Positions 12,515-25,500 of a stretch of 64,000 nucleotides of DNA are shown here, piece after piece (within the stretch, counting starts at the first letter, position 1; each line of letters opens with the position of its first letter). A program made the translations under genes and the position numbers. The notes below the pieces were generated by a model, which saw nothing but the letters and a program-made list of their open reading frames with translations, was not told the DNA's origin and did no database searches. The DNA lies in the NCBI RefSeq assembly GCF_020882245.1, contig NC_083600.1, positions 9,982,001 to 10,046,000 on the forward strand, written 5' to 3'. Origin of the DNA: Rhopalosiphum padi (taxonomy: Eukaryota > Arthropoda > Insecta > Hemiptera > Aphididae).

Positions 12515-13424
12515 GTCGTTAGTTCTTATTAACTATATAACTTTTATAACTGCACAGTTGTACGAAAAATTAGGAAGAGTTTATTGTGTGGCAACGTGTT
12601 ACATGTAGAACGTAATTTAAATTAAATATTCGTATGTCTGTCCTCTGTCACTGTGTTTGAATGATCGACAAAAACGAAGTACGGAATCACGGAATGTCCA
12701 AAAAGAGTACAAGCTATGTCCAATGCTATGAAACACAGATAAAAATAAATTTGTGGGTTTTAACTTTAATTAGTTTTTATCAACAGAATAGTAGCTGCTG
12801 CTAAATATACTAAAATAGAATATAAATAAGAGAAAATCCAATTTAGTTAGTATTTCAGTATCGTATTATTTTAACATTTTTAACATTTATAACGGACAAA
12901 ATACGAATGATAAATAATGATAAACTTATCAAAAATCACAGTACAGACTACAGTGTGCCTCATTGTTAATAAATACAATATTAAAATATTTCTAAAAATG
13001 TATGATGTTATTTTATCATTTATCATCAAAACATCTAAATTCTAGATAGTAGATAATAGATAAAAATATACGAGTATACCCATGGTCTTCGAATTTTCTA
13101 ACTACCTTCATTAATAATTATTTTTTATTATAAAAATATAAAAAATAATAAACATAAAAACATAAACTATAATTACTTACCTATTTATATTTTTAATTTT
13201 TTTTTCTTCGCAAGTACTTTAAGGTCTATGATTATACGATTTACTTTCCATCTAAAAAATAAAAATAAATAAATTAAAAGCAACTACTATTTTAGATAAA
13301 AAAAATTATTATTATATGAAAATTACAATGTATTGATATTTTTATTGTTACAGCAATAATGTATAATCATAGTTAGAATCTACATTTTAGTAGTTCAACA
13401 ATTTTTAATTAACTTGATTAAAAA
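12515..13424. promoter_or_regulatory. Shared divergent promoter region
   Basis: 910 bp separate the start codon of the securin-like gene (minus) from that of SKI2 (plus), with no other gene between them. Both promoters and both 5' untranslated regions must therefore lie here unless an unseen upstream exon exists. The stretch 12550-12730 is less AT-rich than the rest, which fits a promoter core. I identified no TATA box or specific factor site. Confidence 0.45.
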
Positions 13425-16400
13425 ATGGACAATTTCAAAATGAAATATGAGGTAATTTGTTTCTACATTTCATTGTTTAATATAAAGTATGGATAAATAT
13501 AATTAATTAATAATTAATAAAAATTTTTGAATTATTACTCGTTTATTTATAAAAATAAAAGCATTTACAGAAAAATTCTTTAAAATTTTAATTCTTATTC
13601 TACTTAAAAATAGATTTACAATTCATTAAGTTATTTTATTAATAAATTAAAATATGTATATATACATGAATACAATTTAATAATCAATTATAATTTTATT
13701 TAGGTGCCTGGTGGTATTACCTCAATAATGCCTAGCATTCCAGCAGATTTATTAAGTTATATTAATTGTATAGAAAGTTTACCGGTTTATAAACGTGAAT
13801 CAACCCTGCCAAAAAGAGATGTTAATTTACTATCCTTGTATGCTGATAATAATATAAATCATATGCCAACTAATTTAATGGTATGTAGTGGGTATTTAGT
13901 CTATATTAAGTTATTACTAATTGTAATTTTTTAAATATAAATAATAAATAATAAATTATATACAGCCTGAAAGAGATCCCAAGACTGGTAAAATTATTTG
14001 TTATGAAGAAGTTATTAATAATCCAATTTTTCAATCTGAAGGTAATACAATACCCTGTCTAAAATCAATGAACAGTCAATGTACTGTCAACCAAAATGAA
14101 GATAATACGTTTCAATTTCATTTTGATCCTAGTATGTACCTATATTTATACTTTCTAAGAAATATTATTTACCTACATTATATATTATTATGTTTTTATC
14201 TTAGATGATTTACCAATAGCACCAGGGATGTCAGACAAATTGAAAATAAATCAAAATGATCAAAATACACCTATAAACATTTGTGCTATTGACACAACAG
14301 TAGAAGATGAATGGACTGAAGATGTAGGAGGATTTTGGGATGATGAAGTACCAGAAATAGTTAGCCAACCAGATAATATACCAGAACCAATTTCAGTAGA
14401 TGAAATTAATCACATTAAAGTAATCATTTATAATCTATAGATATTTTAATTTAAAAAAATAAACTATAATGTTGCTTACTTTTCAATAGAAAGATGAGAA
14501 CTTTGTACTTAAAATATCTGGAACTGCAGAAAGAGCTCTTGTAAAATCTAAGTGGGTCGAAGAATTAGATATTTCAAAACCGATTGATAACTTTGATGAG
14601 TTATTACCTGATCCAGCTTATAAATGGGAATTTGAATTAGATACATTCCAAAAACAAGTAAATATTATTATATTGTTTTAATAATTTAGTTTAAATTAAG
14701 AAAAAAAAATATTATTTTATAAATTCTAAGTTATATATTAACCATATGAATTTAAAGTATTATTATATAACATTTTTAGGCAGTACTTAAATTGGAAGAA
14801 AAAAGTAGTGTCTTTGTAGCGGCTCACACATCAGCAGGTAAAACTGTTATTGCAGAATATGCTATAGCACTTGCTAAAAAACATCAATTGAGGTAAACAT
14901 TTTATCATTTATTAAAATTTAAAAGAACATAGTTCTCATTAAATTTGTACCCTATATATTTATTCTATTAAAAAAACTTCTAATATTTTGTATTCTCTTA
15001 GAAATCTACTTATACTATATTTTCAACTAATCATTTAGATGCATATATACATCTCCAATAAAAGCATTATCCAATCAAAAATTTCGAGATTTTAAAAAAA
15101 AATTTGGAGATGTTGGTCTTATTACAGGAGATTTCCAAGTGAAACCAGAAGCTCAATGTCTTATTGTTACAACAGAAATATTATGTTCTATGCTATATAG
15201 TGATTCAGATAAAATTAAAGAAACTGAATTTGTTATTCTTGATGAGGTTCATTATGTGAATGATAGAGATGTAAGTAATCTAGTCAAATATACTTTATTT
15301 AATAATAATGTTTGTTAAGAGGATACTACACTCACATGAGTTGTCTCCATCTTACAAACACGCAATCTAGTAAATTTGATTTCAGTAGAACCAATTTTGT
15401 GTTATTAACTTCAATAAAAAAACAAATTTACTTATTATCAAACTTTAGGTAAAAAATGGTGTGTTCTATTGTCAATTTTTCACAATATTTTAATTTTTCA
15501 GCGAATAAAGTGTACGTATAATACTAAAATAAAAAATGTCCAAAACTCGCTTAAAAATTGCGAATAATAGATAATATTTTTACTTTTTAGCTTGATAATA
15601 AGTCAATTTGTTCTAATATTAAAGTTAACAATAGAAAATCAGTTCTACTAAAATTAAATTTACTATGTTGTACGTGTGTAAGACGGAGTTGACATAATAT
15701 GTGGATGTAGCATCATATTAATAAATAATATATGTTGTTTAATAGAGAGGTCATATTTGGGAACAAATTTTAATTATGCTTCCTAAACGCGTTAAATTAG
15801 TTATGCTTAGTGCTACTGTCACTAATGTTATTGATTTTGCCAACTGGATCGGTCGTACTCGTGATTCTAAGATTTATGTTGTATTTACTCTGTATCGACC
15901 AGTTCCTCTTGAACATTATCTTTATATTGGTTCAAATACATCTATGGAAATGAAAGACAACATGCATCTAATTAGAAAAGCAGACAGCGGATTTTTAATT
16001 CAAGGGTAATTATATAATGTAATATTAGTATTTACTATTTATATAAATAAAAATGTATTTAAATACATTTATAGCTATCGCAAAGCGTCAGATTTATTAA
16101 AAAAAAATAAAGAAGTAAAAAAATATCAAGAATCCAAGAGTTTCAAGGATCAGAAACCAAAATGGGTCAATTTTTTGAGGTTTCTTGACAAAAATAATTT
16201 GTTTCCAACAGTTGTTTTCATTTTGTCCAGAAAAAAATGTGATATGATGGCAGAAACTTTAAAAAATTCTGTTAATTTTTTATTAAACAATAAGGAATCA
16301 CAAGCGAATGAATATTTTTTCAATGATGCTATAAAAAAACTAAAACCTGAAGACAGAGCTTTACCTCAAGTAAATATCAATATTTTTAATTAGTATTTTA

Positions 16401-19400
16401 TTACAAGACTATGTATTAAATATAGTATATATTGTTTAATATATAAATATAACATTAAAAATCCTATTACTTTAGGTTGTGTTAATGAAAGAATTATTAT
16501 GTCAAGGCATTGCAGTTCACCATAGTGGAATTTTACCAATACTAAAAGAAATAGTAGAAATGCAATTTCAAAAAAGTTTAGTTAAGGTAATTGAACAAAC
16601 AAACCAAAAAGAGTTACACCATTTTATTTTAATCACATAATTAATTTACAGTGTCTATTTGCCACTGAAACATTTGCGATTGGTATTAATATGCCAGCCA
16701 GAACAGTGGTCTTTGATGCAATTAACAAATTTGATGGTATAGAAAAAAGAAATTTAGCACCAGCTGAGTACACTCAAATGGCAGGACGTGCTGGTCGTCG
16801 TGGTCATGATGATAGTGGTACAGTAATAATAATGGCAAATGATCAATTACCCAATGACAGAGAATTAACAAATATGATGTTAGGTTAGTTTTTAATCAAA
16901 ACAATAAAGGTACACGAAAATATGTTTAATCATTTTTTTTTTTTTAAATATCGAATTTTGTAGGTAAATCGGCTAAATTAGAATCTCAGTTTAAAGTCAG
17001 TTATTCTATTATATTGAACATGTTTAAAAAGAAAAATTCTGAAACACTGGAAGAAATTTTAGGTAGTAGTTTCATTGAAGCTGCTAGAGCTAAGAAAAAA
17101 GATGAATATACTGAAGAATTAAATTCTTTAAAAATAATACACGAAAATGATAATTGGGAACCAACAGGAAAGCAAGATTTAACTGTAAAAGAATTCTATC
17201 TTTATGCCAAAGAGTATTTAGACTGTAGAAATGAAGACTGGGTAATTTGCATATAAATATTAATTTAAAAAAAATATTAACTGGTAAAAAGTTTATAAAA
17301 TTTTAAGTATTCCAACATAATTTAAGCAAATTTCTATCTTTTTTTTTTTTTGAAGTTAAAATTATTTCTTGTTAAATTATAGTAACTAGATTAAAATTGC
17401 ACATATAATTATTATTTTTAATTTTACATAGCATATATGCACATTTTTTTATTAAAATAAAAATATTGATAAAACATTAAAATTATAATTTCAGGATAAA
17501 CTTTATGCTGCAAGTGATAAAAGTTTTAGTGAAATTGGCAGATTTGTCATTATTACACACCAACATTATATTGGAAATTTAGCTATTATATTATCAAGCA
17601 ACACAAAAAAAGTTCCAAGAGAATTTCGGTAAATTAATACATAAATATTTTTATTACATTTGTATGTTGAATGATTATACAGTAAAACTCATTATTTTAA
17701 AAAGTATTAAGTAATAACATTATTTAAATTTTTTTTACATAATTTGAAGTTACTATTAAAAATCATATTTAAATATAATTAACAAAAAACTATTAATACT
17801 TATTGGTTATCTAGATTACCTGTGATTTTTTGATAATAATTGTGATTACCAAAAACATTACAGAATTGTTCTATCATCATGTTATCCAATCATTGAATTT
17901 TTTAAAGCTTAAATTGGAACTAAATAATATTTTTAGTCAAAGTTAAAGATAGAACTTCTTATACACTTTTGCATTCAATCAAAAAAATTATGAATCAAGT
18001 TACAACTATTTATTTGAAGTGTATATGTAGTTATAAGATAGATGAGTTTTGACAAAACACTAGTTTTAATCATTTATTCATGAACTATTCATATTATTTT
18101 GTTAATCCTTTTCAAACACAATTTTTACACATAGAACAATGAAAAGTTCTAGAGATCCACAAAGTGACATAACAAAAAATATATATGAACAGCTCATAAA
18201 CACATCAATAGTTATTTGATCAAATTTGTGTGTATCCTGATCCAAATTAAGTTATAAAGCCTCCATAGTGAAATGTTTAATAAGTTCCCTTTTCGGCCGT
18301 ATCAATAAGAAATTATTAAGAGGATGAGGTACCCATGTGTTGTCTCCGTCTTACAAACGTATAACATAGCAAATTTTCGTTCACCAGTTTCAATATTGCG
18401 CTGTTAGTTTTGATATTTGAGTGAACTGACTTATTATACAATTTAAAGGTAAAATTATTATCCATGGCCCCACGGAAGCTTTTAATTGATATTATTATTC
18501 TTCAATAAGTTATGATCTTTTTGAAACTACATTTGAAAATGATCATAATTTACTTAAAAAATAATAATATCAATAAAAGGCTTCCATGGGGCCCTGGATA
18601 ATAATCTTACCTTTAAATGTTATAATAGGTCAGTTCATACTAATATCAAAATTAACAGCGTAATATTGAAACTGGTGAACGAAAATTTGCTATGTTGTAC
18701 GTGTGTAAGACGGAGACAACACTAGCGGGTACTACGCCCTCTTAACAGCATATATTTCATGTATATTACTATTTGAATGTGTGAAAGACGCCTACTGGAG
18801 CAAAATCTCTTTTTTACATAAATTCGGCCCTGTATATAAATTTCCAAATGAGTATTTAATTTAATTTTTATAAGTTTTAATTTATAAGTATTTAAATTTA
18901 AAATTTAGTCGCGCATGGTATTCTGCAAAATTGTCCATATATTTATTCTGTCTCAACATTTAATATTTAAATACTTATTCAAAATTTTATTTTTATACAT
19001 CAAAAATTCTCAGAAAAATATTTTTCCCTAGGATTTGAAACTACAAATATATTCTCGTCTTAAAAAATAGTAGAACTGTATTTTTTTAAAACATACAATG
19101 ACCAAATTATATAAAAAAAAATTTCAAAATTGTTTTTACATTTCTAGGTAATAAATCTTTATAAAGAATCACCAGATTCCCAGTATATATACATCAAACT
19201 TTTTTTTTCAGAGTATTGGTATTGGACAACGATAAGGCAAATAATGAAGAGTCTGAAAATAAAATAGATTCTTGGTATAAATTTATATATTTATCTAAAA
19301 AAAAGAGATTATTAAATAAATCATTAGATGTAATTTCTAATAATGCTCATACCATTTTAACTATAACTTCAAATTCAATATTTGCAATCACTAAATTTTC

Positions 19401-21226
19401 TGGAAATTTTGATAATGACTCAATTATAAAAAATTGGGAAATGAGACAAAATGAACGTTTTAGGTATGTAAAATAAAACTTTATATTTCATAAATGTATT
19501 AATTCGATTAACATTGATAGTTATAAATTATAATTACAGTTATTATAATCAAGAATTTTAACATTTTATTTAGAGATGCAGCTATTTCGACACATTGTCA
19601 GAGAGCCATTACAATGCTATCAGAAAAAACATTACTTTTAAATCGAGCAGAAAATGACGATTCAGTGATAAGTTTGTTAGATCTTGGAATCGATAATTTT
19701 GAATTGCACAGAACTATGTTACATATGCATGCGTTGGAAAATCAAGTGTACAATATTGAATTGTCTGACATTATTGCATTTGAAGAAGTGGTAATTATAT
19801 TTTTTATACTTATGTTAACATGTCATTTCTAATATTATATTAATGGATATACTTATAATTTAGATGAATAAGAAATCAGTAACATTTAACGCAATTTTCT
19901 AAAATTTTATCAATCCAGCATGAACTTAATTACTAAACCTTCTTAAGAGGATATCAACTATGTTTTCTGTCTGACCCACGTATAACATAGACAATTTGTA
20001 TTTAGCATTACCAACCATATATTGTTAACTTTAGTATTATATTTAATTAACCTATTGTCAAACTTTAACTTTAGAGAACATAACACCTGCAACACTTCGC
20101 TTCATTAACTTTAATTTTAAAGTGTATCAATCGACCTATTATGAAACTTAATAGTTCAGACTTAACAAAGATTATGTTCTTCACTCCAAGTCTGATAGTA
20201 GGTTATTTATTCTTATAGTAAAGTTAAAAACACAAGGTTAGTTTCATAAACTCAAACTCGCTATGTTAAGAAGTGGATCAGAAAGTGCGCATACATTTTT
20301 AAATATTTACCATTTAAAAACAAAACTTGTATAATTAAATTTTAGTTCTCAAAATTATATGAATATCAAACAAGAATAGAAAGAATAGCAGATTTAGAAC
20401 ACCAAATATCAAATAAAGCGTTACAGTTATATAATGAGTATATTAGCAAAGTAGAAATTCTCAAAGAACTAAAATATATAAACCCAAGGAATGAAATCAG
20501 TTAGTAATAATTGTTAACTAATAATCATTATTAATGGTTATAAAAAATGTATAATACTTTAATTTTTCTAATTTCAGCTACCCAAAAAGGGAATGTAGCC
20601 GCAACTATGGGATCACACGAACTTTTAGTCACTGAACTACTATTATGCAATATGTTTGAAGAAATGAAACCAGAAGAAATTGCTGCTGTTCTTTCATGTT
20701 TAGTTTGTGAATCTAAGTCAAATATTGATTTAGAACAAATTAAAGAACAAAATTTAATAATTGTATAAATTAAGTTGTTAAAAAATATTTCATATTACTT
20801 TAACATCCAACTATCTTAATTTTTTTTAGGGAATGAATTTAATAAAACAAAAGCATGATTACATTCAGTCAGTCGAATCAAATTATTTGAGCAACTATGA
20901 AAGTGTTAATCTCAATTTTAATTTAGTAAAAGCGTTGTATTTATGGGCTCAAGAAAAGGTAATTTAACCAAGTAAATAATAACATTGACGAGTTTAACAA
21001 TTTTTTTATTTTTACGATTCCTTAGCCTTTTTCTGAAATAATGGAAATAACAGATATTCAAGAAGGGATTATAGTCAGATGCATAGTTCAACTAAATGAA
21101 ATTTTGACTGTTATTAAAAATGCAGCAAAAATGATTGGTACCAACAAGATAAGTGAAAAAATGCAAGAAGTACTTGACAAAATCAAAAGAAATATTGTAT
21201 TCACGCCATCTTTATACATGGAATAA
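13425..21226 (+). CDS. SKIV2L: SKI2/SKIV2L RNA helicase (twister)
   Basis: The ATP-dependent 3'-5' RNA helicase of the cytoplasmic SKI complex, which feeds mRNA into the exosome. Nineteen exons join in frame to 1,181 residues (human about 1,246): 13425-13451, 13704-13880, 13966-14131, 14205-14419, 14490-14657, 14780-14892, 15039-15270, 15746-16005, 16075-16369, 16476-16586, 16652-16883, 16964-17241, 17495-17628, 19212-19463, 19574-19790, 20346-20499, 20578-20762, 20830-20958, 21026-21226. Motifs in order: Walker A AHTSAGKT (266-273), [15 protein letters not shown] (about 293), DEVH box (357-360), LSAT (387-390), [13 protein letters not shown] block in exon 10, and [10 protein letters not shown] (630-639). 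An arch-like insert follows, then a DSHCT C-terminal domain from about residue 1015 ending in [10 protein letters not shown]. All catalytic motifs are intact. The start is the only ATG in a 9-codon first exon and is the least certain part. Introns 7, 13 and 15 carry foldback MITEs. Confidence 0.95.
15319..15717. mobile_element. Foldback MITE with TTAA sites, copy A (SKI2 intron 7)
   Basis: TTAA borders both sides (15315-15318 and 15718-15721). The left arm contains GTTGTCTCCATCTTACA and the right arm TGTAAGACGGAGTTGAC. The inverted arms extend far inward (TAGTAAATTT...AAATTTACTA and TTCTATTGTCAA...TTAACAATAGAA), so almost the whole element can fold on itself. It contains no open frame. The TTAA target and long arms suggest a piggyBac-type or similar non-autonomous family. 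Confidence 0.7.
18320..18741. mobile_element. Foldback MITE with TTAA sites, copy B (SKI2 intron 13)
   Basis: The best-preserved copy. It is bordered by TTAA at 18316-18319 and 18742-18745, with ends GAGG and CCTC. The left arm (GTTGTCTCCGTCTTACA, CACCAGTTTCAATATTGCG) is matched almost base for base by the right arm (CGTAATATTGAAACTGGTG, TGTAAGACGGAGACAAC). The arms run inward to the centre (CCATGGCCCCACGGAAGC against GCTTCCATGGGGCC), so all 422 bp form one long hairpin. It accounts for a good part of the unusually long intron 13. Confidence 0.8.
19947..20296. mobile_element. Foldback MITE, diverged copy C (SKI2 intron 15)
   Basis: It starts with TTAAGAGGATATCAAC like copies A and B and contains the family's ACGTATAACATAGACAA and CCTATTGTCAAACTTTAA motifs. 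The right arm is recognisable by TAGTTTCATAAAC...CGCTATGTTAAGAAGTGGATCAGAAAG, but it is much decayed and the right border is approximate. The copy is older than A and B. Confidence 0.5.
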
Positions 21227-21302
21227 ATTTAAAATTATTTAAAAACAAATTTAACTATTTACTATAGCCTAAATTATGTATTGTAATATTATTCGAGTTA
21301 AC

Positions 21303-21308
21303 AATAAA
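21303..21308 (+). terminator. SKI2 polyadenylation signal
   Basis: A canonical AATAAA 77 bp after the SKI2 stop codon, in AT-rich DNA. It is the first such hexamer downstream and the likely 3' processing signal. Confidence 0.6.
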
Positions 21309-21487
21309 TATTAATTCTTAATTCTCAAATTAATAATATTACATTTTTTAATTTACATATTATGTAGACATTTTAATGATCACACGTATCAACAAGGATA
21401 TTATTATATTATAATTTAAAGTCAACATTGTATTCACTTTCATTACGGAACGTTATGACTCAGACATAGTGGTAATTAATTATAACA

Positions 21488-21640
21488 GGTTAAGGTGGGA
21501 AGGACACGTATGGTGGGGCCAGGAACAGGCAACAACTAATAATTGATGAAATCGCAAAATGAATATACCCGAGGGCAAAGACTCGGTAGGTCGCCCAGGA
21601 CAGCGATTGAGCAATAGGTGGACAGAGTCAAGTTTTAATT
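21488..21640 (+). mobile_element. LINE 3'-end coding relic
   Basis: Plus-strand reading gives RLRWEGHVWWGQEQAT, then a segment with RGQRLGRPGQRLSNRWTES. This resembles the C-terminal 'RLRWxGHVxRM...GRPxxRWxD' block of LINE polyproteins in insects. Stops and frameshifts make it a short dead fragment. It sits between SKI2 and the next promoter. Confidence 0.5.
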
Positions 21641-21899
21641 AGGTAGGTATGTCGAATGCCGAATAATGAATATAAGATGAATAGTGATGTGTGACGACTG
21701 ACGAGACAGCAACAGACAGACAGTAAAATAAATGATAATAATTGAGTGTTCATTTGTACAGAATGGTAATTGGTATGAGTAAGCGCGGCACCATACAATT
21801 ATTACAATATTCATGTGGATTCTGGTTAATTTGGTTATTCAGCTGATCCCTCGCAATAAACCGGATTTAAATCGTAGGTAATAAAAATATATAACAACA

Positions 21900-22555
21900 A
21901 AGAAATTTCTTGTCCGCGGTTGGTATCATGCTTGAATGAAATCTAGTCTGTGCTTCAACGCGCCCGCCCTGAGGCTTCGACTATCATAATCACTTATCAG
22001 ACACCAGTAATCAGTGAAATCGACTACGTTTCAGTCGCCCGACGATCATTGTTTAGTGTTTTCACGTTTGCCGTTGTGTTTCCGCCAGTGTTTTTTAACT
22101 CTCGGACGATTTTTGTGAACTGGACTTCAGAGTTATGAAAATAATGAAAAGCCATCCTTCGACGGTCTATACGCATCTTAGAAACTTAAAGGTGAGCGAT
22201 GCATTTTCATTCGAATTTTGATTCTCGACGTACCCGAACTTACAGTTTGTCTGTGTATTGGCCTTATTCCACACCATATATCAAGGCCAAAGAACAATAA
22301 TAATAATATTGTATCGTGTCCAAATCCCGTGTAATTATTATAAACAGCTAATACCTTGTCGATACGCAATGTTTCATTATTATTATTATTATTAGTGTTC
22401 AATTAAACAGAATTTTATAATGATAATTTTGTACATTTTTTCTTAGTCGAATTGTGCCATAGCCAAAGCGTATTCTTAACCAGAATCAGTTATCCAGCTA
22501 CGGCGTTCAATAACTAGCACCTACGTCTTCTAGTCAATCAATTCCTATCGTCAAC
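21900..22555 (+). promoter_or_regulatory. Promoter and 5' exons of the Ser/Pro-rich gene
   Basis: The block 21940-22200 is CG-richer than its flanks. A strong splice donor follows AAACTTAAAG (GTGAGC at about 22192) and an acceptor TTTTTTCTTAG ends at about 22446, implying a noncoding first exon joined to the exon that holds the ATG at 22556. The short upstream frame starting ATGAAAATAATG at 22136 stops in the second exon and would be an upstream ORF. The transcription start itself is not identified. Confidence 0.5.
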
Positions 22556-25500
22556 ATGAGTTCAACGGATCGTTCAATATCATCTGGGTTTCCAATTCCT
22601 CAGTGGATGAAATCTAAAATAAACGATCGGTTAGTTACTTTTTGTACTGTGTATTAATATTCATTTAATATTTGCAATCGGGATGCTAGTAATAACCCAA
22701 TGTAAAAGTTAAATAATTTAATGTAAACAAAAGTTATGATTTATAATTACAATAAGTACCTAGTTGAACAATAATATAATCAAAGTAAATAGTTATTAAA
22801 AAAATAAAACTATCATATAATAATGTTGTATTGTAGACACTATCTTTTAAATCTTTATTTTAGTTCCTGTATTAACATACAATTCATAAAATTGTTTGAT
22901 TCAAATGTGTTGAGTTCATTAACTTTATAATCATTTATCTTATTATCTTTGGATAAGTGAGAATTAATAAATTATTTGTGTATGCTTTCTGTTATAATTT
23001 AATAGATGAGATGAGAAATCTTTAATAATAACACGAATAAATTATGTTATGTTATTTATAAATTTATACATATTTTCATTATATATATTTACCGAATAAA
23101 ATAATGTCTGCTTACACTGTTAAAAATATATTTTAATTTTTTTCTTATAAAAAATTATTAGTATAAATAAAGTGTTATGTTCTGAATGAAATATAGTCAT
23201 ATAAATTAAATTATAATACATAAACAACTAAAAAAACATTTAATAATTGAATATTAAAATGTTGAAGTAACCAACTATAAGTACCCATTAATAATATAAT
23301 AATAAATATTATTATATTTTGTTTACTTATCTAATTCCCTGAATTGTAAATAGAAAAAAAATATGTTATGCAACAATCATAATTCTTTCTTAGATAACAT
23401 TGTAGACGTCATAAACATTTTTAATAATAATAACAATAACAATAACAGTACCTACATATTTTTAATTTTTTCAATAAATTAATAAACACCCAAAAAAAAA
23501 AAAAATTAAATAGTGGTTGACTAATTATTTAAATGTATGTAAAAAATTATAAATATGGAATTGTTTCTTTTAATAAAATTCTGCTTAGGTAGTTCTAAAA
23601 TTGTATTTTCTTTATTCATGCTTCATTTTATCAAATACTTTTTCTAGTAACACAATTAATTTAATACAAACATTAAACATCAAACAAAAATACATTTATT
23701 AATTTTAAATTTATGTATTTGTATTTCTATGAAAATATTGTTTTACTATTACCTATTATATAATGATAATTATTATCAAAAATGTCCAATCTAGATGTAC
23801 ACTAATTAGTCTAAACAAAAAAATATTTATTGTCAGCAGTATCTTTAAACAGATTATGCATTATAAATACACCCACAATTATTTATTTAAATATTATATA
23901 TTTTTATAGAAGTAATAATATTGTTATTAAAATTGTGTTAATGTTTTTGCCAAATTGTTTTTTAATAATACAGGTTAACAAACCTATATTGTTTAAGTTA
24001 AGTATTTTTTTAACCAATATCGCAATATTTTTGATAATTTTCCTTGGATCTGATAATAATTTTTGGAACATAAAGTAAAGATTTCGAGTACTTTTCTAAA
24101 TAACTTGATAAAACTATAACACAAAAAAAAAACCACAAATTTTTTTGCAATACCAATTTTTAATAAAATTTATTTGTTTAAAAAAGTATTGTACCTAATC
24201 TATTTATATGTATGCTGAGATTGAGTTATAGTACATGCTACTTTTCTCATACATAATTATTAGTATCTACTGTTTAACCAGTAACCACTATTTTATGTAT
24301 AAATATAATATTATAAATGGTTTATTTTAAAACTTAGTAAATATCAAACTTTTATTGTTCACTTATCATAAAATTACTATGGTACTATATTTAATGTGTA
24401 TATAATAAATAACTTCATGAACAACTTTCTTAAGTATTATATTTCTTATGAAATAGTTATAATTACTGTGATGCTAATAAAATATTTATTTGAATACCTA
24501 GGAGTTAGGATATCAATTACAAATAACTCATCATTAATTACCTATACACTTTTCAAAATGTTTAAATACTTTAAGTTCTGCAATAATCTGTAGTTTGTAC
24601 AAAGGTATCTATCATCTATATTTAATATTGGTTCACTGATAAGTAATATTTTCACATTGATAATAGACAAATAAAAAAGATTATTACAAGTGTATAGAAT
24701 ATTATATATGTATTTTTTCTTTTTATTCCACTATCATAAACCTTTCCGGCTTCTTGAATTAGTCTATAATATTAAATTATGTATATCTATTTATTAGCCA
24801 TATTTAACTTAATAATGAAGTATTATATAGATTCATGAATGCACAATGCGTGACTGAAATTGAAAAAGCTTAAGCCTTAAATAACTAATTACAATAGCAC
24901 ATGTGTGTGCATAAGAGTACATGATCGACATAAAATCCTATGTTATGAAAACTATAATTTTCAAGTAGTTATTCGTGACTGATTATTAAAGTTTATTTTC
25001 TGATACTATGGATATTTTATTAATTTTTTAAGTGAATTATTGAGTAGACTACTTGATATAATTAAATTTAACTGATAATTTGTTTTATATAAATTTATAT
25101 TTATAACTTTTTTGTTTCATTTAGGTATGACTTAGACCAACCATCATTTAATCCACAAGAAACAGATGACAGCTTCTTTTTAGTTCGTTATTTAAAACCT
25201 GACACAGTAAATCAAAAACGCAGTGATAGCACTAAAAATAAACCAGCTGAAGAAAAATTAGCAGAGAAAACAGTTCAAAATTTAAAAAAAATGCCTCCAG
25301 CATTGATTGTTACTGAAACACCAGAATATAAGGGCCATACAATTGCTTGTCAACGCTTCATTACAAATACTTGTGCTGGTAAGTTTTTATGTATATTTTT
25401 TAAGGTAAAATGTTAATATTTTATTAATTAGTGTTTAAACTTTTAAACCATCATTAATAATTTTAAATAGATTATAGTTAGTATCTTAATCATTTAAAGT

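Noticed and set aside
22136..22191. Short frame ATGAAAATAATG as the real start of the Ser/Pro-rich gene
   Set aside because: After the inferred splice it meets a stop before the ATG at 22556 and is out of line with the conserved coding frame.
23830..24593. Two Ile/Leu/Phe-rich plus-strand frames inside the first coding intron of the Ser/Pro-rich gene
   Set aside because: They have the composition of random AT-rich translation and no transposon or gene motif.
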